This document shows, one piece after another, positions 34,026-41,621 of a stretch of 64,000 bases of DNA. The translations under genes were made by a program, and so were the position numbers. Position 1 is the stretch's first letter; the number at the start of each line of letters is the position of its first letter. This DNA comes from a bacterium (GTDB taxonomy: Bacteria; Electryoneota; RPQS01), in contig DASXUQ010000008.1 in NCBI GenBank assembly GCA_036504735.1, positions 62,001 to 126,000 of the forward strand. The letters run 5' to 3'. Under the pieces are notes generated by a model, which saw nothing but the letters and a program-made list of their open reading frames with translations, did not search any database and had not been told where the DNA came from.

Positions 34026-35729
34026 GTGTCGGATGATTTTTTCGACGATCTGGATGACATCACGTCCGGCGCAGAACCCGAGGGAACTCAGGAGGGCGCG
34101 GGCGGCGAAGAGCTGGGCCTGACCAAACTGGCTTCGCTGGTGGAGGATCTCAACCGGGATCTGTCTACCTCCACGATACTTGACCGCGCCATGAGCGCCG
34201 CCATTGAATTGACCGGGGCAGAGCGCGGGTTTCTGGTGCTCGTGAACGAACGGGGCGAGTGGAGTTTCGAGGTGGCGCGCAACATGGAGAGCGGGGAGAT
34301 CGCCAATGCGGAGAAGGCGGCCTCGCATACCGTGCTCCGCCGCGTGCTGGAAGGCCATGAGCCGATCCTGATCAACGACGTGGTGGGAGCGTCGGATCTG
34401 ACGCAGCAGCAATCTATCGCCAAAATGCAGGTGCGCTCCGTGATGGGCGCGCCGCTGGTGGCCAAGGGCAAACTGCTCGGCGCCGCCTATGTGGACACCT
34501 CGCGCCTGGCCGGCGTGTTCGACCAGGCCAGCCTGGTGCTGTTCGAAAGTTTTGTGCAGCTCGCCGCAGTGGCGCTGGAAAACGCGCGGCTGATCGAAGC
34601 GGAGCAGGCCTCTAAAGCGCGTTACCGTGATTTGCAGGAATATCTGAATACGGTGCTCAGCAGCCAGCCACACGGGATTATCATTCTCGATGACGCGATG
34701 CACATCGAGTACGCCAACCCGCAGGCGTCGGCCCTGATGGGATGCAGCCACTTAGCGCCGGGGACGCAGATCGGCGCCTGCGGCAGCCTGTCCGAAGAGA
34801 CGATGCTCTCGATGCTGGCGGATATGCACGCGTTCATGGAGGAAGATGAGGTCTGTCATACCGTCTTCGAACAGTGCGGCCGCACGCTGACCTATTCATT
34901 CTTTCACGTGTTTCGCGCGCTGGAAAGCGGCGTGCGCATCGGCGTAATCCTTGAAGACATTACCGCGCGCAAGCAACTGGAACGGAAACTGGTGGAATCG
35001 GAGAAGCGTTCGACCATCAACCAGCTCGCCAGCGGCATCGCGCATGAGATCAACAACAGCCTGCAGCCGGTGAAAGGGCGGGTGGAACTGCTGGGCATGC
35101 GGCTGAAGCGCGCCAACGTGTCGCTGGAAGGCGGGATCGACAAGGATCTGGAAACCATCGCCGCCCTCTCGGGCCGGATTGAGAAGATTGCCAAGAACCT
35201 GCGCCACCTGACCAAGCCGGCCAAATCGGAGTTTGAGCCGGTGGACCTGTCGAGGCTCGTGCGATCGACCGTGGAACTCATGGACAGCACCACGGGCAAG
35301 CTCAAGAATTTCTCGCCCGATCCGGGATCGATCTACCGCCTCGAACTGTCGCTCGATGATACCTGTCCGCGGGTGATGGGCGACGCGCACGGCCTGGAGA
35401 GCGCGATCATCAACATGCTTTTGAATTCCTCCTATGCGATTCTGGACAGGGAAGACGGGGGCACCCTGACGCTGAGTACCCAGTGGGTAGACGGCAAGGT
35501 GCAACTGGTGGTGGAGGACACGGGGGGCGGCATTCCGCCGGAAATTCTGCCGCACATTTTTGAACCGTATTTCACCACGCGTCCGGAGTCGGGCGGCACA
35601 GGGCTGGGGATGTGCATTTTGCAGAACATTGCGGAAATCCACAACGCCAAGCTGGATCTGCACTCGGAGTGGGGCGTCGGCACCAGAGTTACACTGACCT
35701 TTCCCGCGATCAAAGAGACCAGGGGCTGA
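34026..35729 (+). CDS. GAF-PAS histidine kinase
   Basis: GTG 34026 starts 567 residues. A GAF domain (about 45-190, VHVNERGEWSFEV-like stretch and SVMGAPLVAKGKLLGAAYVD) is followed by a PAS domain (about 195-310). The H-box LASGIAHEINNSLQPVKGR has the phosphorylated His near 337. The HATPase_c domain has the N box (INMLLNSSYAIL), G1 (EDTGGGIPPEI) and G2 (GGTGLGM). There is no membrane segment and no receiver domain. It is co-transcribed with the Ser/Thr kinase gene, which may feed signals into it. Confidence 0.9.
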   Translation: MSDDFFDDLDDITSGAEPEGTQEGAGGEELGLTKLASLVEDLNRDLSTSTILDRAMSAAIELTGAERGFLVLVNERGEWSFEVARNMESGEIANAEKAASHTVLRRVLEGHEPILINDVVGASDLTQQQSIAKMQVRSVMGAPLVAKGKLLGAAYVDTSRLAGVFDQASLVLFESFVQLAAVALENARLIEAEQASKARYRDLQEYLNTVLSSQPHGIIILDDAMHIEYANPQASALMGCSHLAPGTQIGACGSLSEETMLSMLADMHAFMEEDEVCHTVFEQCGRTLTYSFFHVFRALESGVRIGVILEDITARKQLERKLVESEKRSTINQLASGIAHEINNSLQPVKGRVELLGMRLKRANVSLEGGIDKDLETIAALSGRIEKIAKNLRHLTKPAKSEFEPVDLSRLVRSTVELMDSTTGKLKNFSPDPGSIYRLELSLDDTCPRVMGDAHGLESAIINMLLNSSYAILDREDGGTLTLSTQWVDGKVQLVVEDTGGGIPPEILPHIFEPYFTTRPESGGTGLGMCILQNIAEIHNAKLDLHSEWGVGTRVTLTFPAIKETRG

Positions 35730-35775
35730 AAGCCCCGGCAGGAGCAGATCGCGGCCGGAAGCGTTAAGTAAGCAG

Positions 35776-35801
35776 CAAGGGCACTCGAAAGAGTGCCCTT
35801 G
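35776..35801 (+). terminator. Hairpin after the kinase operon
   Basis: CAAGGGCACTC pairs with GAGTGCCCTTG (11 pairs) around GAAA. No T run follows. Confidence 0.75.
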
Positions 35802-35817
35802 TGTTGTCGGGGAACAA

Positions 35818-35886
35818 TAGGAGATAGGAAATGTGAAATAGGAAATAGGAAACCAGAGCAAGACGATTTTTCCTATTTCCTATTTT
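35818..35886. repeat. GGAAATAG array with inverted arms between convergent genes
   Basis: ATAGGAGATAGGAAATGTGAAATAGGAAATAGG-type direct copies (35818-35850) face TTCCTATTTCCTATTTT (about 35871-35886). The minus-strand esterase gene ends inside the second arm: its TAG stop is the TAG of the repeat. Confidence 0.7.
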
Positions 35887-36926
35887 GCTTTGAGCCAATC
35901 GGCGATTTTGGCGCAGACGGCGGAATCGAAGGCATGACCGGTGCCGAGCTGAGTGAAGGTGACATTCAGGCCGGACTGTTTCAGCATGTTGGACGCGTAC
36001 ACGCCCTCCATGTAAGCCACAGCGGGGTCGTCCTCGGCATGAGTGATCAGCACGCGGACCTTCTGCGTCTTTTCGGCGGCAAGTTGCTTATCGGAAATTG
36101 CACCCTTGATGATATAGCCGCCATGCGCGGCATAGCCGGCGATACGTTCGGGATAGCGCGCGGCGGTGATGTGTGCCAGCGCCGCTCCCTGGCTGAATCC
36201 GGCCAGCCACACGCGTTTGTCCGCAATGGGATAGCGCGTCATGACGTCATCTGCCACGTGCATCACCCAGCTTGCGGCCTGTGCAATGGAGGCCGTGTCT
36301 TCCCGGTAATTCTCCAGTTCCCGCAAAAAGCAGTAGCTTTTGCCGTCCGAATCCAGCGCGGTATAGGGGCCTTGGGGGACAGCATAGATGAAATCTTCGG
36401 TGTTGATCATCTGTGCGGCTTTGGCAAACTCCTGCGGACTCTGGCCGTAGCCGTGGAGCAGAATCAGAAGCTCGTACTTGCGGTTGGGGTCATAGGAATC
36501 GGGGAGCACCACCACGTACTCGCCAAGCCGCTCCTGCGCACAGGAATGCACAATATACCCTCCGCTGCGGGAGGAGGCATTGCCTGCGATCTGCTCGAGG
36601 ACACTTTGGAAATCCTTGCGGGTGCGCAGACTCTCCAGATCGGGATCCTCGGATGTATGGCCAGCGTCACTCCACCCTGCGGCGGCAGCCCGTTGCAGCG
36701 CTGCGAGGGCCTCATCGGGATGCTTGGCGAGGGCATAACAGCAGGCGAGGTTGTAAAGCGAGGTGGCATCGGTCGGATCGGCCTCGGTCCATTTTCGGTA
36801 GAACTCCGTGGCTTTAGCGATGTCGCCGCGTTTGATGGCGTCTTCGGCGATCTGCTTGTAGCTTTGGGGCGCGGCAAAGGCGGCCAAGGAGAACAGAAGC
36901 GCGCTCAGGAGCAGGAAGTGTTTCAT
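35880..36926 (-). CDS. Exported TPR-carboxylesterase/phospholipase-like hydrolase
   Basis: ATG 36926 begins a signal peptide (cut near FAAPQ); the longer open frame upstream has none. Residues of about 20-90 form TPR-like helices (AKATEFYRKWTEADPTDATSLYNLACCYA). The rest is an alpha/beta hydrolase: LLILLHGYGQ (oxyanion region), nucleophile elbow GFSQGAALA, acid in HAEDDPAV and His in GTGHAF, typical of the AB hydrolase 2 (carboxylesterase/phospholipase) group. 348 residues. The substrate is unknown. Confidence 0.82.
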   Translation of the reverse strand: MKHFLLLSALLFSLAAFAAPQSYKQIAEDAIKRGDIAKATEFYRKWTEADPTDATSLYNLACCYALAKHPDEALAALQRAAAAGWSDAGHTSEDPDLESLRTRKDFQSVLEQIAGNASSRSGGYIVHSCAQERLGEYVVVLPDSYDPNRKYELLILLHGYGQSPQEFAKAAQMINTEDFIYAVPQGPYTALDSDGKSYCFLRELENYREDTASIAQAASWVMHVADDVMTRYPIADKRVWLAGFSQGAALAHITAARYPERIAGYAAHGGYIIKGAISDKQLAAEKTQKVRVLITHAEDDPAVAYMEGVYASNMLKQSGLNVTFTQLGTGHAFDSAVCAKIADWLKAK

Positions 36927-36940
36927 AGGGATGAGATGTA

Positions 36941-36969
36941 AAAAAGGGATACGCTCGCGTATCCCTTTT
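36941..36969 (-). terminator. Hairpin with A/T flanks
   Basis: AAAAGGGATACGC pairs with GCGTATCCCTTTT around TC. It lies between rarA and the esterase gene on the minus strand and should end the rarA transcript; the A/T flanks allow function in both directions. Confidence 0.75.
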
Positions 36970-37014
36970 GTGTGGCGAAAAGTGTGCCGGAAATATGGGG
37001 GCGGGCGGGCTCGG

Positions 37015-37216
37015 GCAGACGGGCACGGCATGCCGTGCCCCTACGGCAGATTCCTATCCTCTTTAGATTGTGCTGGCAGACCCCCATCCCCCCACCCCTT
37101 TCCCCATGAAATAGGGAAAGGGGAGCAGAGCAGGCAGCTACCTCGTCTCCATGTAGAATCCCTACGACGCCGAGCAGGCGACCAGTGATCCAACGCATAG
37201 CGTTGGGGTGCAGGGG
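37015..37216. repeat. Mosaic of palindromic modules downstream of rarA
   Basis: It holds the GGGCACGGCATGCCGTGCCC palindrome plus CTACGGC (37021-37047), the CAGACCCCCATCCCCC module with CCTTTCCCC and GGGAAAGGGG (37077-37130), CCTACGACGCCGAGCAGGCGAC (about 37161-37182) and GTGATCCAACGCATAGCGTT with AGGGGTTACCCCT (37183-37219). The rarA stop (TAA, minus strand) lies inside that last palindrome. Confidence 0.72.
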
Positions 37217-38557
37217 TTACCCCTGCCGGCGCTTGGTCCACCAGCGTTTTAGCCTTTCGGCGATATCGCGCTCTTTGCCCTGATCGGAAGGATCGTAGAA
37301 GATGGTGTTGGTATAGGGATTGGGGAGGTTGTCAGATTCGACGAAATGGCCGGGGAAATCGTGGGGATAGACATAGCCTTCACCGTAACCTTCGGTCTTC
37401 AGAAGGCCGGTAACCGGATTGCGCAAGTGCAGCGGGACGGCGGCGGGGAAGGTTTCATTGTCGACAGCTTCCATCGCTTGCGTGATCGCCATGTAGGCCT
37501 TATTGGATTTGGGGGAGGAGGCGAGGTAAGTGGTGACCTGCGCCAGAATGATTCGCGCTTCGGGCATGCCGATAGCATGCACGGCCTGAAGCCCGGCTAC
37601 GGCGATGACGATGCCGTTGGGGTTGGCATTGCCGATGTCCTCACTGGCCAGAATGATCAGCCTGCGGGCCACGAACATCGGGTCTTCTCCGGCGGAGAGC
37701 ATGCGCGCCAGATAGTACATGGCGGCATCGGGATCGGAGGCGCGCACGGACTTGATGAAGGCCGAAATCGTATCGTAATGCGACTCGCCTTTCTTGTCAT
37801 AGATCGGCATGCGCCTGAGGACGCTGTGCTCGATGAGCTTCTGGTCAATGATCACGCCTTCCTTCCTCTGCGGCGCGATGTTTACCGCCAGCTCAAGGGC
37901 ATTGTAGAGCGCGCGGGCGTCGCCGCCGGAGAGGGCGAGCAGCGCGGTCTCGCCTTCGGGCGTGATCTCGATATGCTTCTCTTTGAGCTTGACGTCGGTT
38001 TTGAGGGCGCGATAAAGCAGCGTGCGCAACTGGTCGGCGGTAAGGGATTGAAACCGCAGCACGCGGGCGCGTGAGAGCAGCGGCGAAATGACTTCGAAGG
38101 ACGGATTTTCGGTGGTGGCGCCGAGCAGGGTTACGGTGCCGTCTTCCACGGCGTGCAGCAACGCGTCCTGCTGCGATTTGGACCAGCGGTGGATTTCATC
38201 CACGAACATCAGGGTGCGGCGGCCCTGCGCAGCGGAGCGGCGCGCGCGTTCGAGAATCTTGCGCAGTTCGGGAACGCCGGTAGTGATGGCAGATATCTGC
38301 ACCAGTTCATAGTTGGAGGAGTGCGCCAGAATCCGGGCCAGAGTGGTTTTTCCCGTGCCGGGTTCACCCCAGAAAATCAGGGAGGGCAGCGTGCCCCCGG
38401 CGATGAGTTGGGAGAGGATCGCGCCTTCACCGAGCAGATGCTCCTGCCCGGCAAACTCGGCCAGAGTCTTGGGCCGCATGCGCTCGGCGAGCGGCGCATC
38501 GGGAGTGGGCACCGCAGCATCCTGAAAGAGATCGTCGCCTGAATTGCCAGAATTCAT
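37217..38557 (-). CDS. rarA: Replication-associated recombination ATPase RarA/MgsA
   Basis: RarA acts at stalled replication forks. The 446 residues have Walker A GEPGTGKTT (64-72), Walker B FVDEIHRW, sensor TTENPSFEVISPLLSRARV, arginine-rich GGDARALYNALE, and the MgsA C-terminal region (MLSAGEDPMFVARRLIILASEDIGNANP, HDFPGHFVESDNLP). This is the full family layout. The C-terminus ends R-R-Q-G within a repeat module, so the last residues may not be conserved. Confidence 0.94.
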   Translation of the reverse strand: MNSGNSGDDLFQDAAVPTPDAPLAERMRPKTLAEFAGQEHLLGEGAILSQLIAGGTLPSLIFWGEPGTGKTTLARILAHSSNYELVQISAITTGVPELRKILERARRSAAQGRRTLMFVDEIHRWSKSQQDALLHAVEDGTVTLLGATTENPSFEVISPLLSRARVLRFQSLTADQLRTLLYRALKTDVKLKEKHIEITPEGETALLALSGGDARALYNALELAVNIAPQRKEGVIIDQKLIEHSVLRRMPIYDKKGESHYDTISAFIKSVRASDPDAAMYYLARMLSAGEDPMFVARRLIILASEDIGNANPNGIVIAVAGLQAVHAIGMPEARIILAQVTTYLASSPKSNKAYMAITQAMEAVDNETFPAAVPLHLRNPVTGLLKTEGYGEGYVYPHDFPGHFVESDNLPNPYTNTIFYDPSDQGKERDIAERLKRWWTKRRQG

Positions 38558-38642
38558 GTGCTTAGTTTTCCTTGATCCGCCATTCTTCCAGTTTCCATCT
38601 TAAGTTAGGAGATTCCATCCTGAATTGCAAGAGGCAAAGCAC

Positions 38643-38674
38643 AAAAAAGCGGGCTGTAAGCACAACCCGCTTTT
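38643..38674 (-). terminator. Minus-strand terminator
   Basis: AAAAGCGGG and CCCGCTTTT arms flank a 12-base loop, with a T run on the minus strand. It follows the small membrane protein gene at 38708. Confidence 0.8.
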
Positions 38675-38707
38675 GGATCCTGTCAAACCATGGCGCTCAA
38701 AGGGCCT

Positions 38708-38878
38708 TCATTCCACGATATCAATACCTTCCTCTTCACCACGATTCGCGCGCCAGCGCATATACGCACGCACGCCGTAGACCGCCGCCGTTGTGACACC
38801 CGCCGCCAGCAGACCCATGCCAACCTTTTTCATGGCCGAGCCTCTGCGTGACCGCCGTGATTTGTTCATGCCAAACAT
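38708..38878 (-). CDS. 56-residue membrane protein
   Basis: ATG 38878 has GAGAGGAAG seven bases upstream. The product starts with a basic stretch (MFGMNKSRRSRRGSAMKK), followed by one Gly/Ala/Val helix (VGMGLLAAGVTTAAVYGV), then basic and acidic residues ending EEGIDIVE. A terminator follows. It is probably a real small inner-membrane protein with an arginine-rich N-terminus. Function is unknown. Confidence 0.6.
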   Translation of the reverse strand: MFGMNKSRRSRRGSAMKKVGMGLLAAGVTTAAVYGVRAYMRWRANRGEEEGIDIVE

Positions 38879-39226
38879 GGTCAGACTTCCTCTCTGATAT
38901 GGTTCGTCGCCCCGTCGTGATTGCGCACCCTTTTCATTTTTACCTCACGTTCAGAGTGGAGGTTCCTCGAGGAACTGGAAAGATAACTGAGCAACGAGAA
39001 GCGCATGAATATGAAGAAGGTACTCCAGTCGAATGCCACGCGGCCTCTTGTGCAAAGTAGCACACGGTATTTGCGGCGACGAAGTGTATCAGACGGAGCT
39101 TCAATATGTCAGGTGATCTTTGTGAGTATAAGTGCAATCATTGTATGCACACGGCAGGATACCTATATTGGAGTCTCGTGTCTTCTTTGTTATTTGGGAC
39201 TCTGTTTCAAAAGATGAAAGGCGGAA
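38879..39226. other. Gene-free divergent region
   Basis: No gene is seen in this 348-base gap between a minus-strand and a plus-strand gene. GTTCCTCGAGGAAC at 38962-38975 is a perfect 14-base palindrome and could be an operator; it is the only notable site. Confidence 0.4.
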
Positions 39227-40306
39227 ATGATGAGAACATGCTTGACGTTGTGGGCAGCGATGTTGTTGGCCGTGGTGTCGGCGGTGCCGGTGTGGGCAAC
39301 GACGCGTTATGTGTCGGCCACGGGCGGGGGGCAGTACACACTGCCCAGCCAGGCGGAGGCGGCGGCCGTCAGTGGAGACACGATCCTGATCGGTCTGGGC
39401 ACCTACACTGAGAGTAGCGGCATTACCACCAGCAAGCGCTTGAACTGGATCGGCGCAGGATGGGATCAGACGATCATCACGGCATCGAGCCAATGGAACA
39501 TCAACAGTGCAGCCTCTAAAGGTACCACGATTGAAGGATTGCGCTGGGAGTCGAATTTCTTTCCGATCAACATTAACAGCAGTGCGGACTCGATCACGAT
39601 CCGCCGCTGCATAATGCGGGCGACGGGCTCGACGCCGGTTATTTCTTTGCAGGGTGGCCGGCTATATATGGAGGATGGCATCATCACGCTGACGACCTCT
39701 CAAGTTGCCGTGAATATCACCACGGCGGGCTCGGCACTGCTGCTGCGCAACGTGGTGCTTGCCCCGGCGGTGAACGGCGCATCCGTGGCGATCAATGCTG
39801 TGGCTGGAATCGGGACAATTGAATTATACAATTGTGTCTTCCTGAACTTCCAGAATGTGTTCAATGTGGCAACCGGCGCGCAGCCGGTTATTGCAATCAA
39901 CAATGTTTTCTATGACTGGAATGCATCTCCGGCATTCGGCACTTTCCCGCCGGCGAGCACTTTCGATTACAATGCATCGAGCGGACCTGCGGTGCCCGGA
40001 ACCAATGGCGTGGTGATTGCGGGCAATCCTTTTGTGAACTATGATGGGACGGCAAACTATGTGATCGGGACATCGGATCTGCACCTGATCGGCGGGTCGA
40101 ATCTGATCAACACGGGCAATCCGGGCTTGACGGACATTGACGGTTCTCGGTCCGACTTTGGCGTGTATGGCGGGCCGCGAGCGCTGGTGGACAACGGCGT
40201 GCCCAACTATCCGTGGGCGGTGAATATCCAGCTCAGCCCCAATGTGGTTGGACAGGGCACTCCTGTGAATGCGACGGCCATTGGCCGCGTTGGGCCGCAA
40301 TACTAA
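39227..40306 (+). CDS. Secreted right-handed beta-helix-like protein
   Basis: The 359 residues have a signal peptide (cut after VWA). ATTRYVSATGGGQYTLPSQAEAAAVSGDTILIGLGTYTES is the usual opening of pectate-lyase-like parallel beta-helix proteins. Repeated short strands with N/S turns follow (SITIRRCIMRATGS, LLLRNVVLAP, IELYNCVFLN). No sorting domain is present. It starts 16 bases before the next gene, so the two may be co-expressed. Substrate and activity are unknown. Confidence 0.72.
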   Translation: MMRTCLTLWAAMLLAVVSAVPVWATTRYVSATGGGQYTLPSQAEAAAVSGDTILIGLGTYTESSGITTSKRLNWIGAGWDQTIITASSQWNINSAASKGTTIEGLRWESNFFPININSSADSITIRRCIMRATGSTPVISLQGGRLYMEDGIITLTTSQVAVNITTAGSALLLRNVVLAPAVNGASVAINAVAGIGTIELYNCVFLNFQNVFNVATGAQPVIAINNVFYDWNASPAFGTFPPASTFDYNASSGPAVPGTNGVVIAGNPFVNYDGTANYVIGTSDLHLIGGSNLINTGNPGLTDIDGSRSDFGVYGGPRALVDNGVPNYPWAVNIQLSPNVVGQGTPVNATAIGRVGPQY

Positions 40307-40322
40307 ACCGCGAGGAAGGCAC

Positions 40323-41537
40323 ATGATCAAGAGCATAGTTATTTCCGCGCTGTGTATTGCCGCCCTGATGCCCGCCGCTTTTGCCGAGAGGATTTCGCAG
40401 TGCGAATGGTTTGTGGGAGCGGATCCGGGGCCGGGCAACGGCACGGCTATCAGTGTCGGTTCTCCCGCGCCGCAGGTGGCGGCGAATTTTACGGCAGGAA
40501 CGGGAAGCCTTGCCCCGGGGCTGTATCGAGTGAATATCCGGTGCCGCACGGACACGACGCAGCGCTGGGGGATGCCCAGTCCGGCGCTGCTGGTGATTGT
40601 CCCGGGTTTGCCGCCCACACCTATCGTTTGCACGCAGTTCGAATGGACGGTGGACAACGGTGCTCCCACGCCGGTGGACGTGACGGATGGTCAGATAATT
40701 ACGCTGAATCAGATTGTAGCAACGAATGGATTGCCGGTGGGATTGCACCGGCTGCGGGTGCGGACCACGGACAGCGGAGGTCGCACGGCTCAATTTTCGG
40801 ATAATTTCTTCGTGGTCACCTCTACCAACCCGGTTGTTGTTCGGCAGGTGACGTTGCTGGACTACTGGTTCGACACGGATTCACCGACGACGCTGGACGT
40901 GGCGGACGCGCCGAATGTGAGCTTCAATCAGATCCTCGCTACGGCCAATCTCTCCATCGGTCTGCACCGGCTGAATCTGCGGGCGCGAGATGACGTGGGG
41001 CGAAGCGGGCAGCCGTCGCAGGCCATTGTGATTGTGACGTCCCCGTTTGGGACGGCGCAGACGCGAACGATCACGGCGGCAGAATACTGGGTGAATGCGG
41101 ATCCCGGCCCGGGAAACGGTGTGGTCATTCCGTTGCCCACTGACAGCACATGGAACAGCCCACAGGAGAGTGTGAGCACGGTGCTGACGGGACTTCCGGT
41201 GGGGCTCTATCAGGTGGGCTTCCGCACGCGGGATGACCTTGGGCGGTGGTCTCAGTCCACGACGGATTCCCTGATCGTGGGGCCGGTGCTGGTGATCAGT
41301 TCGGCGGGGAATGATATTGTGTTGAATTGGCAGTCGGGCGCGGGAGCGAGTCAGTTCAAGATTTACCGCGCAGCGGCCATGAACGGAAGCTACGCACTGG
41401 TGGATTCGACGACCGCACAATCCTACACCGATGTGGGCGCGGCAAGTGTGGCGGCGCGGCAGTTCTACCGGGTGACTTTTCAGACGACGGCACTGTCCGC
41501 ATTTCGACTTCCCGAGGAAAGGCCGCTAAGGCCGTAG
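40323..41537 (+). CDS. Secreted protein with repeated E-Y/W-F-x-x-DPGPGNG modules
   Basis: ATG 40323 has GAGGAAGG upstream; the longer frame from 40269 is not supported. 404 residues: a signal peptide, then four related modules of about 80-90 residues. They open with CEWFVGADPGPGNG, FEWTVDNGAPTPVDV, LDYWFDTDSPTTLDV and AEYWVNADPGPGNG, and each closes with LPVGLHRLRVRTTDSGGR-type text. An Fn3-like end (VLNWQSGAGASQFKIYRAA) follows. Similar modules occur in FCB surface proteins. No sorting domain ending is seen. Confidence 0.7.
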   Translation: MIKSIVISALCIAALMPAAFAERISQCEWFVGADPGPGNGTAISVGSPAPQVAANFTAGTGSLAPGLYRVNIRCRTDTTQRWGMPSPALLVIVPGLPPTPIVCTQFEWTVDNGAPTPVDVTDGQIITLNQIVATNGLPVGLHRLRVRTTDSGGRTAQFSDNFFVVTSTNPVVVRQVTLLDYWFDTDSPTTLDVADAPNVSFNQILATANLSIGLHRLNLRARDDVGRSGQPSQAIVIVTSPFGTAQTRTITAAEYWVNADPGPGNGVVIPLPTDSTWNSPQESVSTVLTGLPVGLYQVGFRTRDDLGRWSQSTTDSLIVGPVLVISSAGNDIVLNWQSGAGASQFKIYRAAAMNGSYALVDSTTAQSYTDVGAASVAARQFYRVTFQTTALSAFRLPEERPLRP

Positions 41538-41561
41538 ATGTGGACGGATTGCAGGACGAGA

Positions 41562-41594
41562 GAAAGCGGGTGACCCGATGGGGTCACCCGCTTT
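41562..41594 (+). terminator. Terminator hairpin between convergent genes
   Basis: AAAGCGGGTGACCC pairs with GGGTCACCCGCTTT (14 pairs) around GATG. Confidence 0.85.
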
Positions 41595-41621
41595 GTATTC
41601 GGACAGGAGCCAAGCGATGCG

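Noticed and set aside
36927-37031. N-terminal extension of the esterase
   Set aside because: It translates a terminator hairpin and a palindromic module; a signal peptide begins at 36926.
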